A stretch of 64,000 nucleotides of DNA from Paenibacillus chitinolyticus NBRC 15660 (GTDB lineage Bacteria > Bacillota > Bacilli > Paenibacillales > NBRC-103111). Below are positions 27,214 through 34,475 of the stretch, piece by piece. Location of the stretch: positions 248,001-312,000 of the forward strand of contig NZ_BBJT01000006.1 in assembly GCF_000739915.1 (NCBI RefSeq). The letters are read 5' to 3'. Both the position numbers and the translations under genes were made by a program. The notes beneath the pieces were generated by a model. That model searched no databases. It worked only from the letters and a program-made list of their open reading frames with translations, and was not told the origin of the DNA. Numbering within the stretch: the first letter of the stretch is position 1; each line of letters begins with the position of its first letter.

Positions 27214-28230
27214 TTATTTAGCCGCTTTCACGGCTTCAATCGCTTTGCTGTCCGTGTTATGCGTCACGTCGATTTTCTTCTTGATAAAGCCCGCTTCCAG
27301 GAGAATGTCTGCCGAGGCCTGCTGGACACCGAAAATCTCTTTTGAAATCGGAACGTTCGAATACTCGGTATTTTGTACCACCAGCTCGATCGTCGCCCGG
27401 TCCGCCTTCTTCGCCTTCGCTATGAACTCGACGACCTCATCCCGGTGCTCCTTCTGAAAAGCTATCGCTTTCTCGAATCCTTTCAGGAAAGCTTCCGCCG
27501 CCCCCGGATGCTCCTTGACAAAATCGGTCCGGCCGATCGTAAGCACCGGCGCTTTGATGTTCAGAGCTTCCCCGCTCGTCAGGACGCGCGCGCCGTTTTT
27601 GGCGATCTGGATGCTCGTATACGGGTCGAGTCCGACCCAGGCATCCACCGCTCCCGATTCGAAAGCGGCGACAGCTTCTTCCGCCTGGAGCTGGATAAGC
27701 TGGAAGTCGGATTCTTTCAGCCCCGCCTGCTTAACCGCTTTGATGAAAAAAACATGAAGCGTAGTCCCCTTGGCAATCGCGATCTTTTTTCCTTTCAAAT
27801 CCGCAAGGCTCTGGGCGGTGCTTTTGGCCGGGACGATCACGATGTTGAGTCCTTTCAAGCCTTCGGAGAGCAGAGACAGCGTCGTGACCGGCAGGTTGTT
27901 CGCCTGAGCGGATATCGCCGCCCCGTCCCCGAGCCAGGAGAAATCGACGCGTCCCGCGGCCAGCGCCTCCAGAAGAGCCGGTCCGCTAGGAAACTCGGAC
28001 CATTTGACGTCTCCGCCGATTTTGGCGAATTCCTCCTCGAACCAGCCTTTCTCCTTGGCCAGGAGGAACAGCCCGCCGCCCCCGTTGTTTGCGAGGTTGA
28101 CGGTATATGCGCCCTTGGGCGCATCCGTCCCGGAGGCGGTTGTCGCGGCCTGTCCGGCGCCGCATCCCGTAAGTCCGGCCAAGCCTATGGCGAGCGCCGC
28201 AGCCGCTAGCGATGCTTGAAGTTTGTTCAT
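27214..28230 (-). CDS. ssuA: Sulfonate/taurine-binding lipoprotein
   Basis: A 338-residue SsuA/TauA-type binding protein. The N-terminus MNKLQASLAAAALAIGLAG ends in the lipobox LTGC. The NMT1/SsuA domain shows GGLFLLAKEKGWFEEEF, GRVDFSWLGDGAAI, LKGKKIAIAKGTTLHVFF and AVDAWVGLDPYTS. First gene of the sulfonate operon. A longer in-frame extension lies in the untranslated leader and is rejected; the site before 28230 (GGGGCACGGCGG) is weak. Confidence 0.87.
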   Translation of the reverse strand: MNKLQASLAAAALAIGLAGLTGCGAGQAATTASGTDAPKGAYTVNLANNGGGGLFLLAKEKGWFEEEFAKIGGDVKWSEFPSGPALLEALAAGRVDFSWLGDGAAISAQANNLPVTTLSLLSEGLKGLNIVIVPAKSTAQSLADLKGKKIAIAKGTTLHVFFIKAVKQAGLKESDFQLIQLQAEEAVAAFESGAVDAWVGLDPYTSIQIAKNGARVLTSGEALNIKAPVLTIGRTDFVKEHPGAAEAFLKGFEKAIAFQKEHRDEVVEFIAKAKKADRATIELVVQNTEYSNVPISKEIFGVQQASADILLEAGFIKKKIDVTHNTDSKAIEAVKAAK

Positions 28231-28264
28231 CCGCCGTGCCCCTTTGCACAAAAATTTGGAGTAC

Positions 28265-28312
28265 AAAAAAAGACACCCGACAGCGCGCGTTAAGCGGGCC
28301 GTGCAAGGTGCC
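28265..28312 (-). promoter_or_regulatory. Leader terminator (attenuator) of the sulfonate operon
   Basis: Arms 28294-28312 and 28272-28287 form a long imperfect stem followed on the minus strand by seven T residues (28265-28271), 35 bp before ssuA. Because it lies between promoter and first gene it should act as an attenuator. The sequence CTGGTGGCACC superficially recalls a T-box but the conserved core is missing. Confidence 0.55.
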
Positions 28313-28410
28313 ACCAGTGGACCGGTAGGATACCAGAGTTATCGCGATTCACTCCTAAAACAATTAAACCTTATATTCGCATAAAAATAGTCGGTTTTAA
28401 GAATATACTA

Positions 28411-28470
28411 ACTGACTAGTCAGTCATTCCTTGTTGGAATGATTCTATCAGCCCTTTTTTGGGAAGTCAA
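28411..28470 (-). promoter_or_regulatory. ssuA promoter with two adjoining palindromic operators
   Basis: TTGACT (28465-28470), 17 bp, TAGAAT (28442-28447) on the minus strand. At and just after the start of transcription lie TCATTCCTTGTTGGAATGA (28424-28442, 7-bp inverted repeat) and ACTGACTAGTCAGT (28411-28424, perfect 14-bp palindrome). The second looks like a TetR-family operator; a TetR gene is immediately upstream. Confidence 0.65.
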
Positions 28471-28524
28471 TACTTTTTTAACAATACTTGAAAAGAAGGC
28501 GTCCCCTTGTCCATAGCCGCCGGC

Positions 28525-29118
28525 TTATTTGCAAAGCAGCCCGACCAGTTGCTCTTCATCCGGGCTCGCTACGGCGCCCAGTCCTCTGCGCCGGGCCCCG
28601 CTGACTCCGTTGAGCAGAGCGAAGTAAAGCACCGCCAATTCTTCGGGTCTTCCTTCCCGGAACGTCCCCTCTTCTTGTCCCTGCTTCACGATCGCGATAA
28701 TCGGCTGGAGGTTTTCGACGGCCCTGCGCGGTATCTCCCGCTTTTCCTCCGCGGAAATACCGGCGATCGTCTCCGCATGCAGAACGACATGCATGCCGTT
28801 CAACGCATTCTCGTCCTCCCCGATTTTCCGGGCATGCCAAAGAAGCTTATCGCGCGCATTTCCTTCCCGGCCGCGGGCCTCTTCGCAGACTCTGCCGTAT
28901 CTTTCCTGAAGCATCTTGACCAGGCTGACGAACAGCTCTTCTTTGGAGGAATAATAGTTATATACATGGCCGTGGGAAATGCCCGCCGCTTCCGCAATAT
29001 CCGATATTTTGGCCGCCGCGAGGCCCTTATTCGCGAAAATTCCGATGGACGCATGAAGAATCTGCGACCTGCGTTCTTCTCTCTGCCGCGTTACTTTTTC
29101 CGGGTTATTCACAGACAT
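28525..29118 (-). CDS. TetR-family transcriptional regulator
   Basis: A 197-residue regulator. The N-terminal TetR helix-turn-helix is clear: RRSQILHASIGIFANKGLAAAKISDIAEAAGISHGHVYNYYSSKEEL (given here as residues 16-62, key pattern IFANKG...ISDIA...HVYNYY). The C-terminal ligand domain is ordinary. It starts behind AAAGGGGACC and lies directly upstream of the ssuA promoter in the same direction. The perfect palindrome at 28411-28424 is the likely target; it may also act on its own gene. Confidence 0.88.
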   Translation of the reverse strand: MSVNNPEKVTRQREERRSQILHASIGIFANKGLAAAKISDIAEAAGISHGHVYNYYSSKEELFVSLVKMLQERYGRVCEEARGREGNARDKLLWHARKIGEDENALNGMHVVLHAETIAGISAEEKREIPRRAVENLQPIIAIVKQGQEEGTFREGRPEELAVLYFALLNGVSGARRRGLGAVASPDEEQLVGLLCK

Positions 29119-29290
29119 AACGGGTCCCCTTTCTCCGATATCGTGGATTATAACACATTTAGGAAATCAGAAAACTGCGATTTCTCCCGTTTACTGGAAA
29201 TATTCATTTTGAACCCCAGGAAATTCCTTCCTCCTGCCGAATAGTGTTAGGGATCGGATAAAGATAACCACGTCCAGAGGGTGAGCGATA

Positions 29291-30559
29291 TTGGCGCAGA
29301 TCAAAGATCTTTTACTACAGCTCTTTTTTTCCCTTATGCCTTTCGTACTGTACAGCTTCTATTACCGGGACAGGGACACCAATTACACCAAAAAATTTAT
29401 TCTGATTACCTCCATGATCTGCCTGTTTCTTTCCATGACATTCGCTTCCAGCGTCGAAAAAGGCATCCAGTTCGATGTCCGCTACGTCATCCTTTTTTTC
29501 GCGCTTGTGTTCGGCGGGTTTCGCATCGGCCTTCTGCTTATGCTGGAGTTTGTTCTGTATCGCCTTTATTTGGGAGGTCCCGGGACCTCTTCGGCCATGG
29601 GCATGATGATGGTTATGTTCCCCCTGTCGGTCTTGCTGTGCAGTGTCTACCACAGGACAAGCCAGAAGTACCTGGTCGCCGTTATGGCCGGACTCTGCTA
29701 TTCTTTCTTTCCCCTTCTTCTCTTGTATATCAACCGGCCCGATTATATTTTGACACATTTGACTTACCATATTCTGATCATACCCGTTCACAATTCGGTC
29801 GGAGTTCTGCTGCTGATCTACTTGTTTGAAAAGTCCGCCACGGATAAGGACATGTACCTGAGGTACCTGCAGAGCGAGAAAATCGAGGCCGTCGGCCAGG
29901 TCGCCGCTTCCCTGGTGCATGAAGTGCGCAACCCGCTCACCACCGTGCTCGGTTTTTTAAAGCTGATCCGTCAAGATCAGGCGATGCCTCCCGAAAAACT
30001 TCACCGGTTCATTGACATCAGCATCGAGGAAGTGAAGCGGACGGAAGCGATTCTGTCGGAGTATTTATCCATGTCCAAGCCTTTAACGCAAAAGCGCGAA
30101 GTCATCGATCTCGCCCATGAGCTGGAGGCTGTCGCGGAGGTTATGACTCCCTATGCCACAATGAACAATGTGTCGCTGATCCTGCATGTCCCGTCCGAAC
30201 CCGTACGATTATCCGCTAACAGAGCCGAAATGAAACAGCTCCTTGTCAATTTCGTAAAAAACGCCGTCGAAGCCTGTTCCGCCATACAAAAAGGAAACGT
30301 CACGCTGCGTATGCATACGGACGGGCTGCTCGTGAAAGTACATATCCGGGACAATGGGATCGGGATGAATAAAGAACAGTTGAGGCGGCTCGGCTCCATC
30401 TATTATTCCACCAAAAATACGGGCACCGGCCTGGGCCTTACGTATTCTTATCAAGTGATCCGTTCCATGAACGGAACGGTCTCGGTGTTCAGCGAGCTTC
30501 ATAAGGGAACGGAATTCACGCTCTCGCTTCCCCTTGCTTCCAAAGATCCCGATGGATGA
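29291..30559 (+). CDS. Membrane sensor histidine kinase, KinB-like
   Basis: A 422-residue kinase. Residues 1-180 contain about six hydrophobic segments with short loops and no extracytoplasmic domain, as in KinB/LytS-like sensors. The H-box is ASLVHEVRNPLTT (phosphorylated His210), then the N-box NFVKNAVEAC, G1 DNGIGM and G2 GTGLGL. TTG start behind GAGGGTGA. H-box and architecture resemble sporulation kinases that feed the Spo0F-Spo0A relay, and no response regulator gene is adjacent, which fits such an orphan. The signal is unknown. Confidence 0.85.
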   Translation: MAQIKDLLLQLFFSLMPFVLYSFYYRDRDTNYTKKFILITSMICLFLSMTFASSVEKGIQFDVRYVILFFALVFGGFRIGLLLMLEFVLYRLYLGGPGTSSAMGMMMVMFPLSVLLCSVYHRTSQKYLVAVMAGLCYSFFPLLLLYINRPDYILTHLTYHILIIPVHNSVGVLLLIYLFEKSATDKDMYLRYLQSEKIEAVGQVAASLVHEVRNPLTTVLGFLKLIRQDQAMPPEKLHRFIDISIEEVKRTEAILSEYLSMSKPLTQKREVIDLAHELEAVAEVMTPYATMNNVSLILHVPSEPVRLSANRAEMKQLLVNFVKNAVEACSAIQKGNVTLRMHTDGLLVKVHIRDNGIGMNKEQLRRLGSIYYSTKNTGTGLGLTYSYQVIRSMNGTVSVFSELHKGTEFTLSLPLASKDPDG

Positions 30560-30565
30560 TAAAAA

Positions 30566-30617
30566 AATCGCCAGTCCTCTTCACGCTCTGTCGGAGCATA
30601 AAGAGGACTGGCGATTG
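30566..30617. terminator. Bidirectional terminator between convergent genes
   Basis: AATCGCCAGTCCTCTT (30566-30581) pairs with its complement at 30602-30617, with an inner GCTC/GAGC hairpin. T-run on the minus strand (30561-30567) ends the aminopeptidase operon; the other side serves the kinase gene. Confidence 0.75.
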
Positions 30618-30682
30618 ATTTATGGGCCGCGGACGGCCCGGATTGTACAGAGTACGGGGCGGGTACCGACAGAGTGTTACGC

Positions 30683-31630
30683 CTAAAGAGCCAGCTTCCC
30701 CTTCTCCATGAGGAGCTTGCCGTCCAGATATACGGTCGGCTCCTTAACGAGCCCGTCGATATGGACGCCGGCCGTGATCGTTCCTCCGAACGTATTGTTG
30801 CTGCCGAAGGCCACATGTATCGTGCCGTACACCTTCTCGTCTTCCAGGATGACGCCGGTGATTCTCGCTTTATCGTTCGTTCCGACTCCGAATTCGCAGA
30901 GGAGCCGGCCGTCTTTGTCTCCGAGCATGCCCAGGAGCTGCGGACCGGCTTCGCCTTCCGCTTTTACGATACGGCCCTGTTCGATGGTGAGCAGAAGAGG
31001 CTCGCTCAGCTTGCCGATTCCGGCAATGGACCCGTCGATCAGGATTTGCCCTTCCGCCGTTCCTTCCAGCGGCGCGATGTAGGCTTCGCCGGACGGCAAA
31101 TTCCCCGACTCGCCGGGATTCAGATACAGCCCCGTGCTCGGCACGCCTTTTCTTCCCTCCACAGGGAAAGTGAGCGTGTAGCCGTCCTTCTCGATGCGCA
31201 CCTCCCGGGCCCCGGTTAAGAGCTTCGTCACTTGATCCGTCAGACGCTTAACCTCGGCATAATCGGCCGAAATGGCGCCGTGGAGGAACATATCCTCCGT
31301 GATGCCCGGCATCGTGGCCAGCCTCGCTCCGGCGGCAGCCGCATTTTTGCGGGCCTGCGTATGCGTGAGAGACTGCTTCGTGATGCAGACGACCACGTTT
31401 GAGGTGATCATGGCTGCCGCAACTGCGGAAGGAGGCTCTTCGCCCGGTCTGTACCGGTCCTTCATGACCATAAGCACAGCCTCCGCGCCAAGCGCTTTTC
31501 CCGCTTCGTATAGCGGCTCCGCAAGATGTCTCTTATCCTCGTCCGAGACGACAAGGAATGATTCCCGGGCCTGCAGTCCCAGACTGCTTTGCAGCACGTG
31601 TTTGCCGACTTCGATGAGTGATTCGTTCAT
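30683..31630 (-). CDS. M29/aminopeptidase T-like metalloenzyme
   Basis: A 315-residue protein resembling leucyl aminopeptidase (aminopeptidase T, M29) and the related NicX-type dioxygenases, but shorter than classical M29 enzymes (about 410). Visible family stretches are THTQARKNAAAAGARLATMPGI (near 90-111, key THTQAR and MPGI), EFGVGTNDKARITGVILEDEKVYGTIHVAFG, and GGTITAGVHIDGLV. Start at 31630 is chosen because AAGGATG lies 6-8 bp upstream; an ATG 9 bp earlier abuts the site. Last gene of the PucR/OPT cluster, 29 bp after aroM-like. Likely cleaves an amide or ring; the exact reaction is unknown. Confidence 0.72.
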   Translation of the reverse strand: MNESLIEVGKHVLQSSLGLQARESFLVVSDEDKRHLAEPLYEAGKALGAEAVLMVMKDRYRPGEEPPSAVAAAMITSNVVVCITKQSLTHTQARKNAAAAGARLATMPGITEDMFLHGAISADYAEVKRLTDQVTKLLTGAREVRIEKDGYTLTFPVEGRKGVPSTGLYLNPGESGNLPSGEAYIAPLEGTAEGQILIDGSIAGIGKLSEPLLLTIEQGRIVKAEGEAGPQLLGMLGDKDGRLLCEFGVGTNDKARITGVILEDEKVYGTIHVAFGSNNTFGGTITAGVHIDGLVKEPTVYLDGKLLMEKGKLAL

Positions 31631-31659
31631 AATCTTCATCCTTTCGAATTTGGCTTCTT

Positions 31660-32331
31660 CTATATCATTTCCGATACGAGCTTGCCCATCAGGGCATTGG
31701 AGAGAACCACCGGCTTGCCCGAAGCCTCCGCCATGAACTGCCGCGCTTCCTCCGTGTACCCCATACAGTCCAGTACGATGATGTCGCTCTTCTCTTTCAG
31801 TTCCTCGGCGGCACGCCGGAATTCGGCTTCATCCCGTTTGTACGGCGACGCGACGGCAAAAACCGGGCTCAAGCCGTAGGGCTCGTACTTCTGCGCAAGC
31901 GTTGTACACTGCTCCTGCAGCGGTACGAGCACGCCGAGCCTGCGGCCGCCGGCCATCGCTTTGACAGCGGGAGGGATAAGATGGTCGGGCTCGATCAGAT
32001 ACGACCGCTCTGCCCGGAGACCGGGGAATACGCCTGTGCACAGCAGCAAAATGTGCCGGATTCCGGCCTTCTCGAACTCGCTAATCCGCTTCTGCAGCAG
32101 AGGCTGCAGCTTCTCGCGCGACATCACGACGGATTCGCCGTTCGCCAGACGCGAGGTCAGTACGTACTGCCCTTCTTCCGGAAAAAGCTCCCTCTCGATA
32201 TGCGCTTTATCCAGCCCGTCCAAGGCGCCGCCTTGAACGAGTTCCGCGCGTCCCTCCAGGCAGCGCTCTATAATCGGCGCCACGTCCGTCCGGGGCGCTT
32301 GACCGATTGTGATCATTCCCAGTTTTCCCAT
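31660..32331 (-). CDS. AroM-family protein
   Basis: A 223-residue protein similar over its whole length to E. coli AroM, whose function is unknown: GMITIGQAPRTDV at the start, ILLLCTGVFPGL, EPDHLIPPAVKA, GVLVPLQEQ, IIVLDCMGYTEE and PVVLSNALMGKLVSEMI. The pattern of two Cys in strand-end positions (LLLCTG, VLDCMG) is that of the Asp/Glu/hydantoin racemase superfamily, suggesting a racemase- or isomerase-like fold. The start at 32331 follows GGGGGTGGAG; an in-frame ATG at 32346 is possible. It follows an internal terminator. Confidence 0.8.
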   Translation of the reverse strand: MGKLGMITIGQAPRTDVAPIIERCLEGRAELVQGGALDGLDKAHIERELFPEEGQYVLTSRLANGESVVMSREKLQPLLQKRISEFEKAGIRHILLLCTGVFPGLRAERSYLIEPDHLIPPAVKAMAGGRRLGVLVPLQEQCTTLAQKYEPYGLSPVFAVASPYKRDEAEFRRAAEELKEKSDIIVLDCMGYTEEARQFMAEASGKPVVLSNALMGKLVSEMI

Positions 32332-32369
32332 GTTCTCCACCCCCATGTAAGATCCGCCCGAAGCGGCTG

Positions 32370-32399
32370 AAAAAAAAGGACAGGGGAACCTCCCCTGTC
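32370..32399 (-). terminator. Internal terminator between DUF1177 and aroM-like genes
   Basis: GACAGGGG/CCCCTGTC stem (32379-32386 and 32392-32399, 5-nt loop) followed on the minus strand by eight T residues. It lies between two same-strand genes of one cluster and should reduce expression of the last two. Confidence 0.8.
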
Positions 32400-32417
32400 T
32401 GCTGTCCGGTTCCCCGC

Positions 32418-33350
32418 TTACTTGCCGCTGGTCTGCAAAATTTTCATGGACCCGTACAGCTTCGTGATCAGGCTAAATTCCTCCGGGTCGTAGAAAGCGC
32501 ACGTTCCGGACGTCGTTTCCTTGGCCGCTTCAATGGCGAAACGCGCCGCTGCCGCGATGTCCGTCTCGTGGCTCGCTCCCGTTCCGCAGCCCGGCACGAC
32601 GGATTGCGCCGTTACCGCGACGCCGACGACGGGAGCATCCGTCGCTACGCACGGCTGAAGGATGGAGTTGATGTGATACAGGTCGTTGCCGTACGGCGTG
32701 ATGTCCTGCATCGTAACCGGGAACGTCACCGCATGCTGACCGGTCGTCATCTCCATAATGCGGAGCAGATCGTCGCTGACGCGGAGAATGTACCCTTCCT
32801 TCACAGTCGGCGATATCGCGATGCCTTTGTGATTGATCACGCGGTTGCCCTTCGTCGTGTCGATGGACAGAATCGCGTCCATTTCGGGCACGACTTCCTC
32901 CCGGTTCATCGTCAGGATATCGACCGGCGAATCCATAAAATCGACCGGTTCATGCGGGCGGGTCGGCGCGTCCGGGCAGATGTGAGTCGTGACGATCACA
33001 TCTCCCGGGAGCGCATCGCCCTTCGTCTGCATATCCGCCAGCTTCAATGCGGCCGCGACAGCCGCAACCGCTCCGTCCGCATCGGATACGAGGCCGATGC
33101 GGCTCGGGCGCGCTCCGATGCCGCCCAGACGGCCGATAATGCCGAAAGTCGGCGCGCTGCCGCCCTTGCTTTTGCCGTCCGTGCCGGGGATTACGACTTT
33201 GACGAAATCCGTGCTTCCTTTTTCTCCGCTGACTTTGGAAACGGTCACCGATATGCCGGGATAGGCGTCGAACAATTCTTTGACCTTCGCTCCGCTTGCA
33301 TAAATACTGTCCAGTGTATCGAGAACGGTCATCGTTTGTTTAAGGGTCAT
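32418..33350 (-). CDS. DUF1177 protein
   Basis: A 310-residue cytosolic protein matching the DUF1177 family end to end (TLDSIYASGAKV, RLGGIGARPSRIGLVSDADG, THICPDAPTRPHEPVDFMDSP, THICP and SHETD His residues possibly metal ligands). Start at 33350 follows GGAGGAAG. Family members occur beside DUF917, AroM and OPT transporters; the biochemical role is not known to me. The presence of ordered His/Asp/Glu suggests a hydrolase-like metal enzyme, which is inference. Confidence 0.82.
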   Translation of the reverse strand: MTLKQTMTVLDTLDSIYASGAKVKELFDAYPGISVTVSKVSGEKGSTDFVKVVIPGTDGKSKGGSAPTFGIIGRLGGIGARPSRIGLVSDADGAVAAVAAALKLADMQTKGDALPGDVIVTTHICPDAPTRPHEPVDFMDSPVDILTMNREEVVPEMDAILSIDTTKGNRVINHKGIAISPTVKEGYILRVSDDLLRIMEMTTGQHAVTFPVTMQDITPYGNDLYHINSILQPCVATDAPVVGVAVTAQSVVPGCGTGASHETDIAAAARFAIEAAKETTSGTCAFYDPEEFSLITKLYGSMKILQTSGK

Positions 33351-33403
33351 ATTAACTTCCTCCGTATGAATTCACTTTGATGTCGAAATGAATGAACCCG
33401 GAT

Positions 33404-34465
33404 TTAATCCAGATAAGAAAGAACCGGCTTCTTGATAATGTCTTCCACCGCCTGCAGCAGCTTGCGGTTTCTCATCGTCGTGCTGAGCAGCAGCTTCTCG
33501 GCGGGCACCGCAATGACGGCGATGTGCTGCCCTTTCGCGATGGCGGCCGATACGATCGGCTTCGCCGTTTTCGCGTCCAGCGTCATGATCAGATCCGGGA
33601 AGGTGGCAAATCGCTCCCCGTCTTTCTCCAGCGTCATGTACTCGTTCCAGAACGTCATCTCGTACGCGTCGTCGATCCGTACGGTTCCGGCATCGAAACC
33701 GCCCGCCGTTTCCAGCGAGAAGTCCGTTACCGTACCGGCGGTTACGACCTTGCCTCCGAGCTGCGCGACCACGGCCTCGATGGCGGCTTCTCCCTTCGCG
33801 GAGAGCAGCGCCCGGCCGACTTCGATCGCCTGCGTAATGGCCCCGGCCGCGCCGTTGGCTCTCGCGTAAGCCGCCGTTACGGGGTTCCGGGCGACGGCCA
33901 CGAGACCGCCCGCTTCGATGGAAGCCTTGCGGATCATCGTCGACGCCTTGTCAAGCGACCCGGAGATGCTCAGCTCGATGTAGCGGTCGCCACGGCCGCC
34001 TGCGGCCGCTTGATGGGATACATAGTCCTCCACCTCGGACAAGTTCATCGAACCCATGGAACCGGTCGGGTGGGCCCGGCCGTTGCAGGCGAAATCGACG
34101 AGCGGCACGCCGGTGATCGCCGACTGGAACCAGCCGTTGACCGTCGTCCCGGCCCCGTTCTCGTTCGTGTGCAGCCCCTGGATGGGCCGGCCGATTTTGG
34201 CCGCGAGCATCTCAAGCGCCTTCGCATAATGAACGGGCTTCACAAACTGTTCTTTGGCCGCGGGAGCGCCGACCATGGAGACGGTGACCAGCAGGTCGTC
34301 GTCCCCGAATTCGTCGAGAGAGATCAGCTCGGGCTCGCCGACTTCCAGCGCCAGGCGTCCCAGCTTCAGCCCTTCTTCGATCCAGCCGCCGCCACCGCCG
34401 CCGAGAACGGCGCCGCCGTATACGGCCTGCTCTACCATTTCTTCGTTCAGCTTAAGTCTCGTCAT
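33404..34465 (-). CDS. DUF917 (S-methyl-thiohydantoin desulfurase family) protein
   Basis: A 353-residue DUF917 protein: YGGAVLGGGGGGWIEEGL near residue 15, NENGAGTTVNGWFQSAITGVPLVD, ACNGRAHPTGSMGSM and a C-terminal IAVPAEKLLLSTTMRN. As I recall, this Pfam family has been renamed after S-methyl-thiohydantoin desulfurase, and the fold is related to hydantoinase A. The ATG at 34465 (GAGGTGACTTCC before it) is preferred over an overlapping GTG at 34474. It probably works on a five-membered hydantoin-like ring; the true substrate is open. Confidence 0.8.
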   Translation of the reverse strand: MTRLKLNEEMVEQAVYGGAVLGGGGGGWIEEGLKLGRLALEVGEPELISLDEFGDDDLLVTVSMVGAPAAKEQFVKPVHYAKALEMLAAKIGRPIQGLHTNENGAGTTVNGWFQSAITGVPLVDFACNGRAHPTGSMGSMNLSEVEDYVSHQAAAGGRGDRYIELSISGSLDKASTMIRKASIEAGGLVAVARNPVTAAYARANGAAGAITQAIEVGRALLSAKGEAAIEAVVAQLGGKVVTAGTVTDFSLETAGGFDAGTVRIDDAYEMTFWNEYMTLEKDGERFATFPDLIMTLDAKTAKPIVSAAIAKGQHIAVIAVPAEKLLLSTTMRNRKLLQAVEDIIKKPVLSYLD

Positions 34466-34475
34466 GGAAGTCACC

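Noticed and set aside
28265-28330. T-box riboswitch before ssuA
   Set aside because: The GGTGGCACC stretch is suggestive but the conserved T-box core and a specifier loop are absent and the leader is short.
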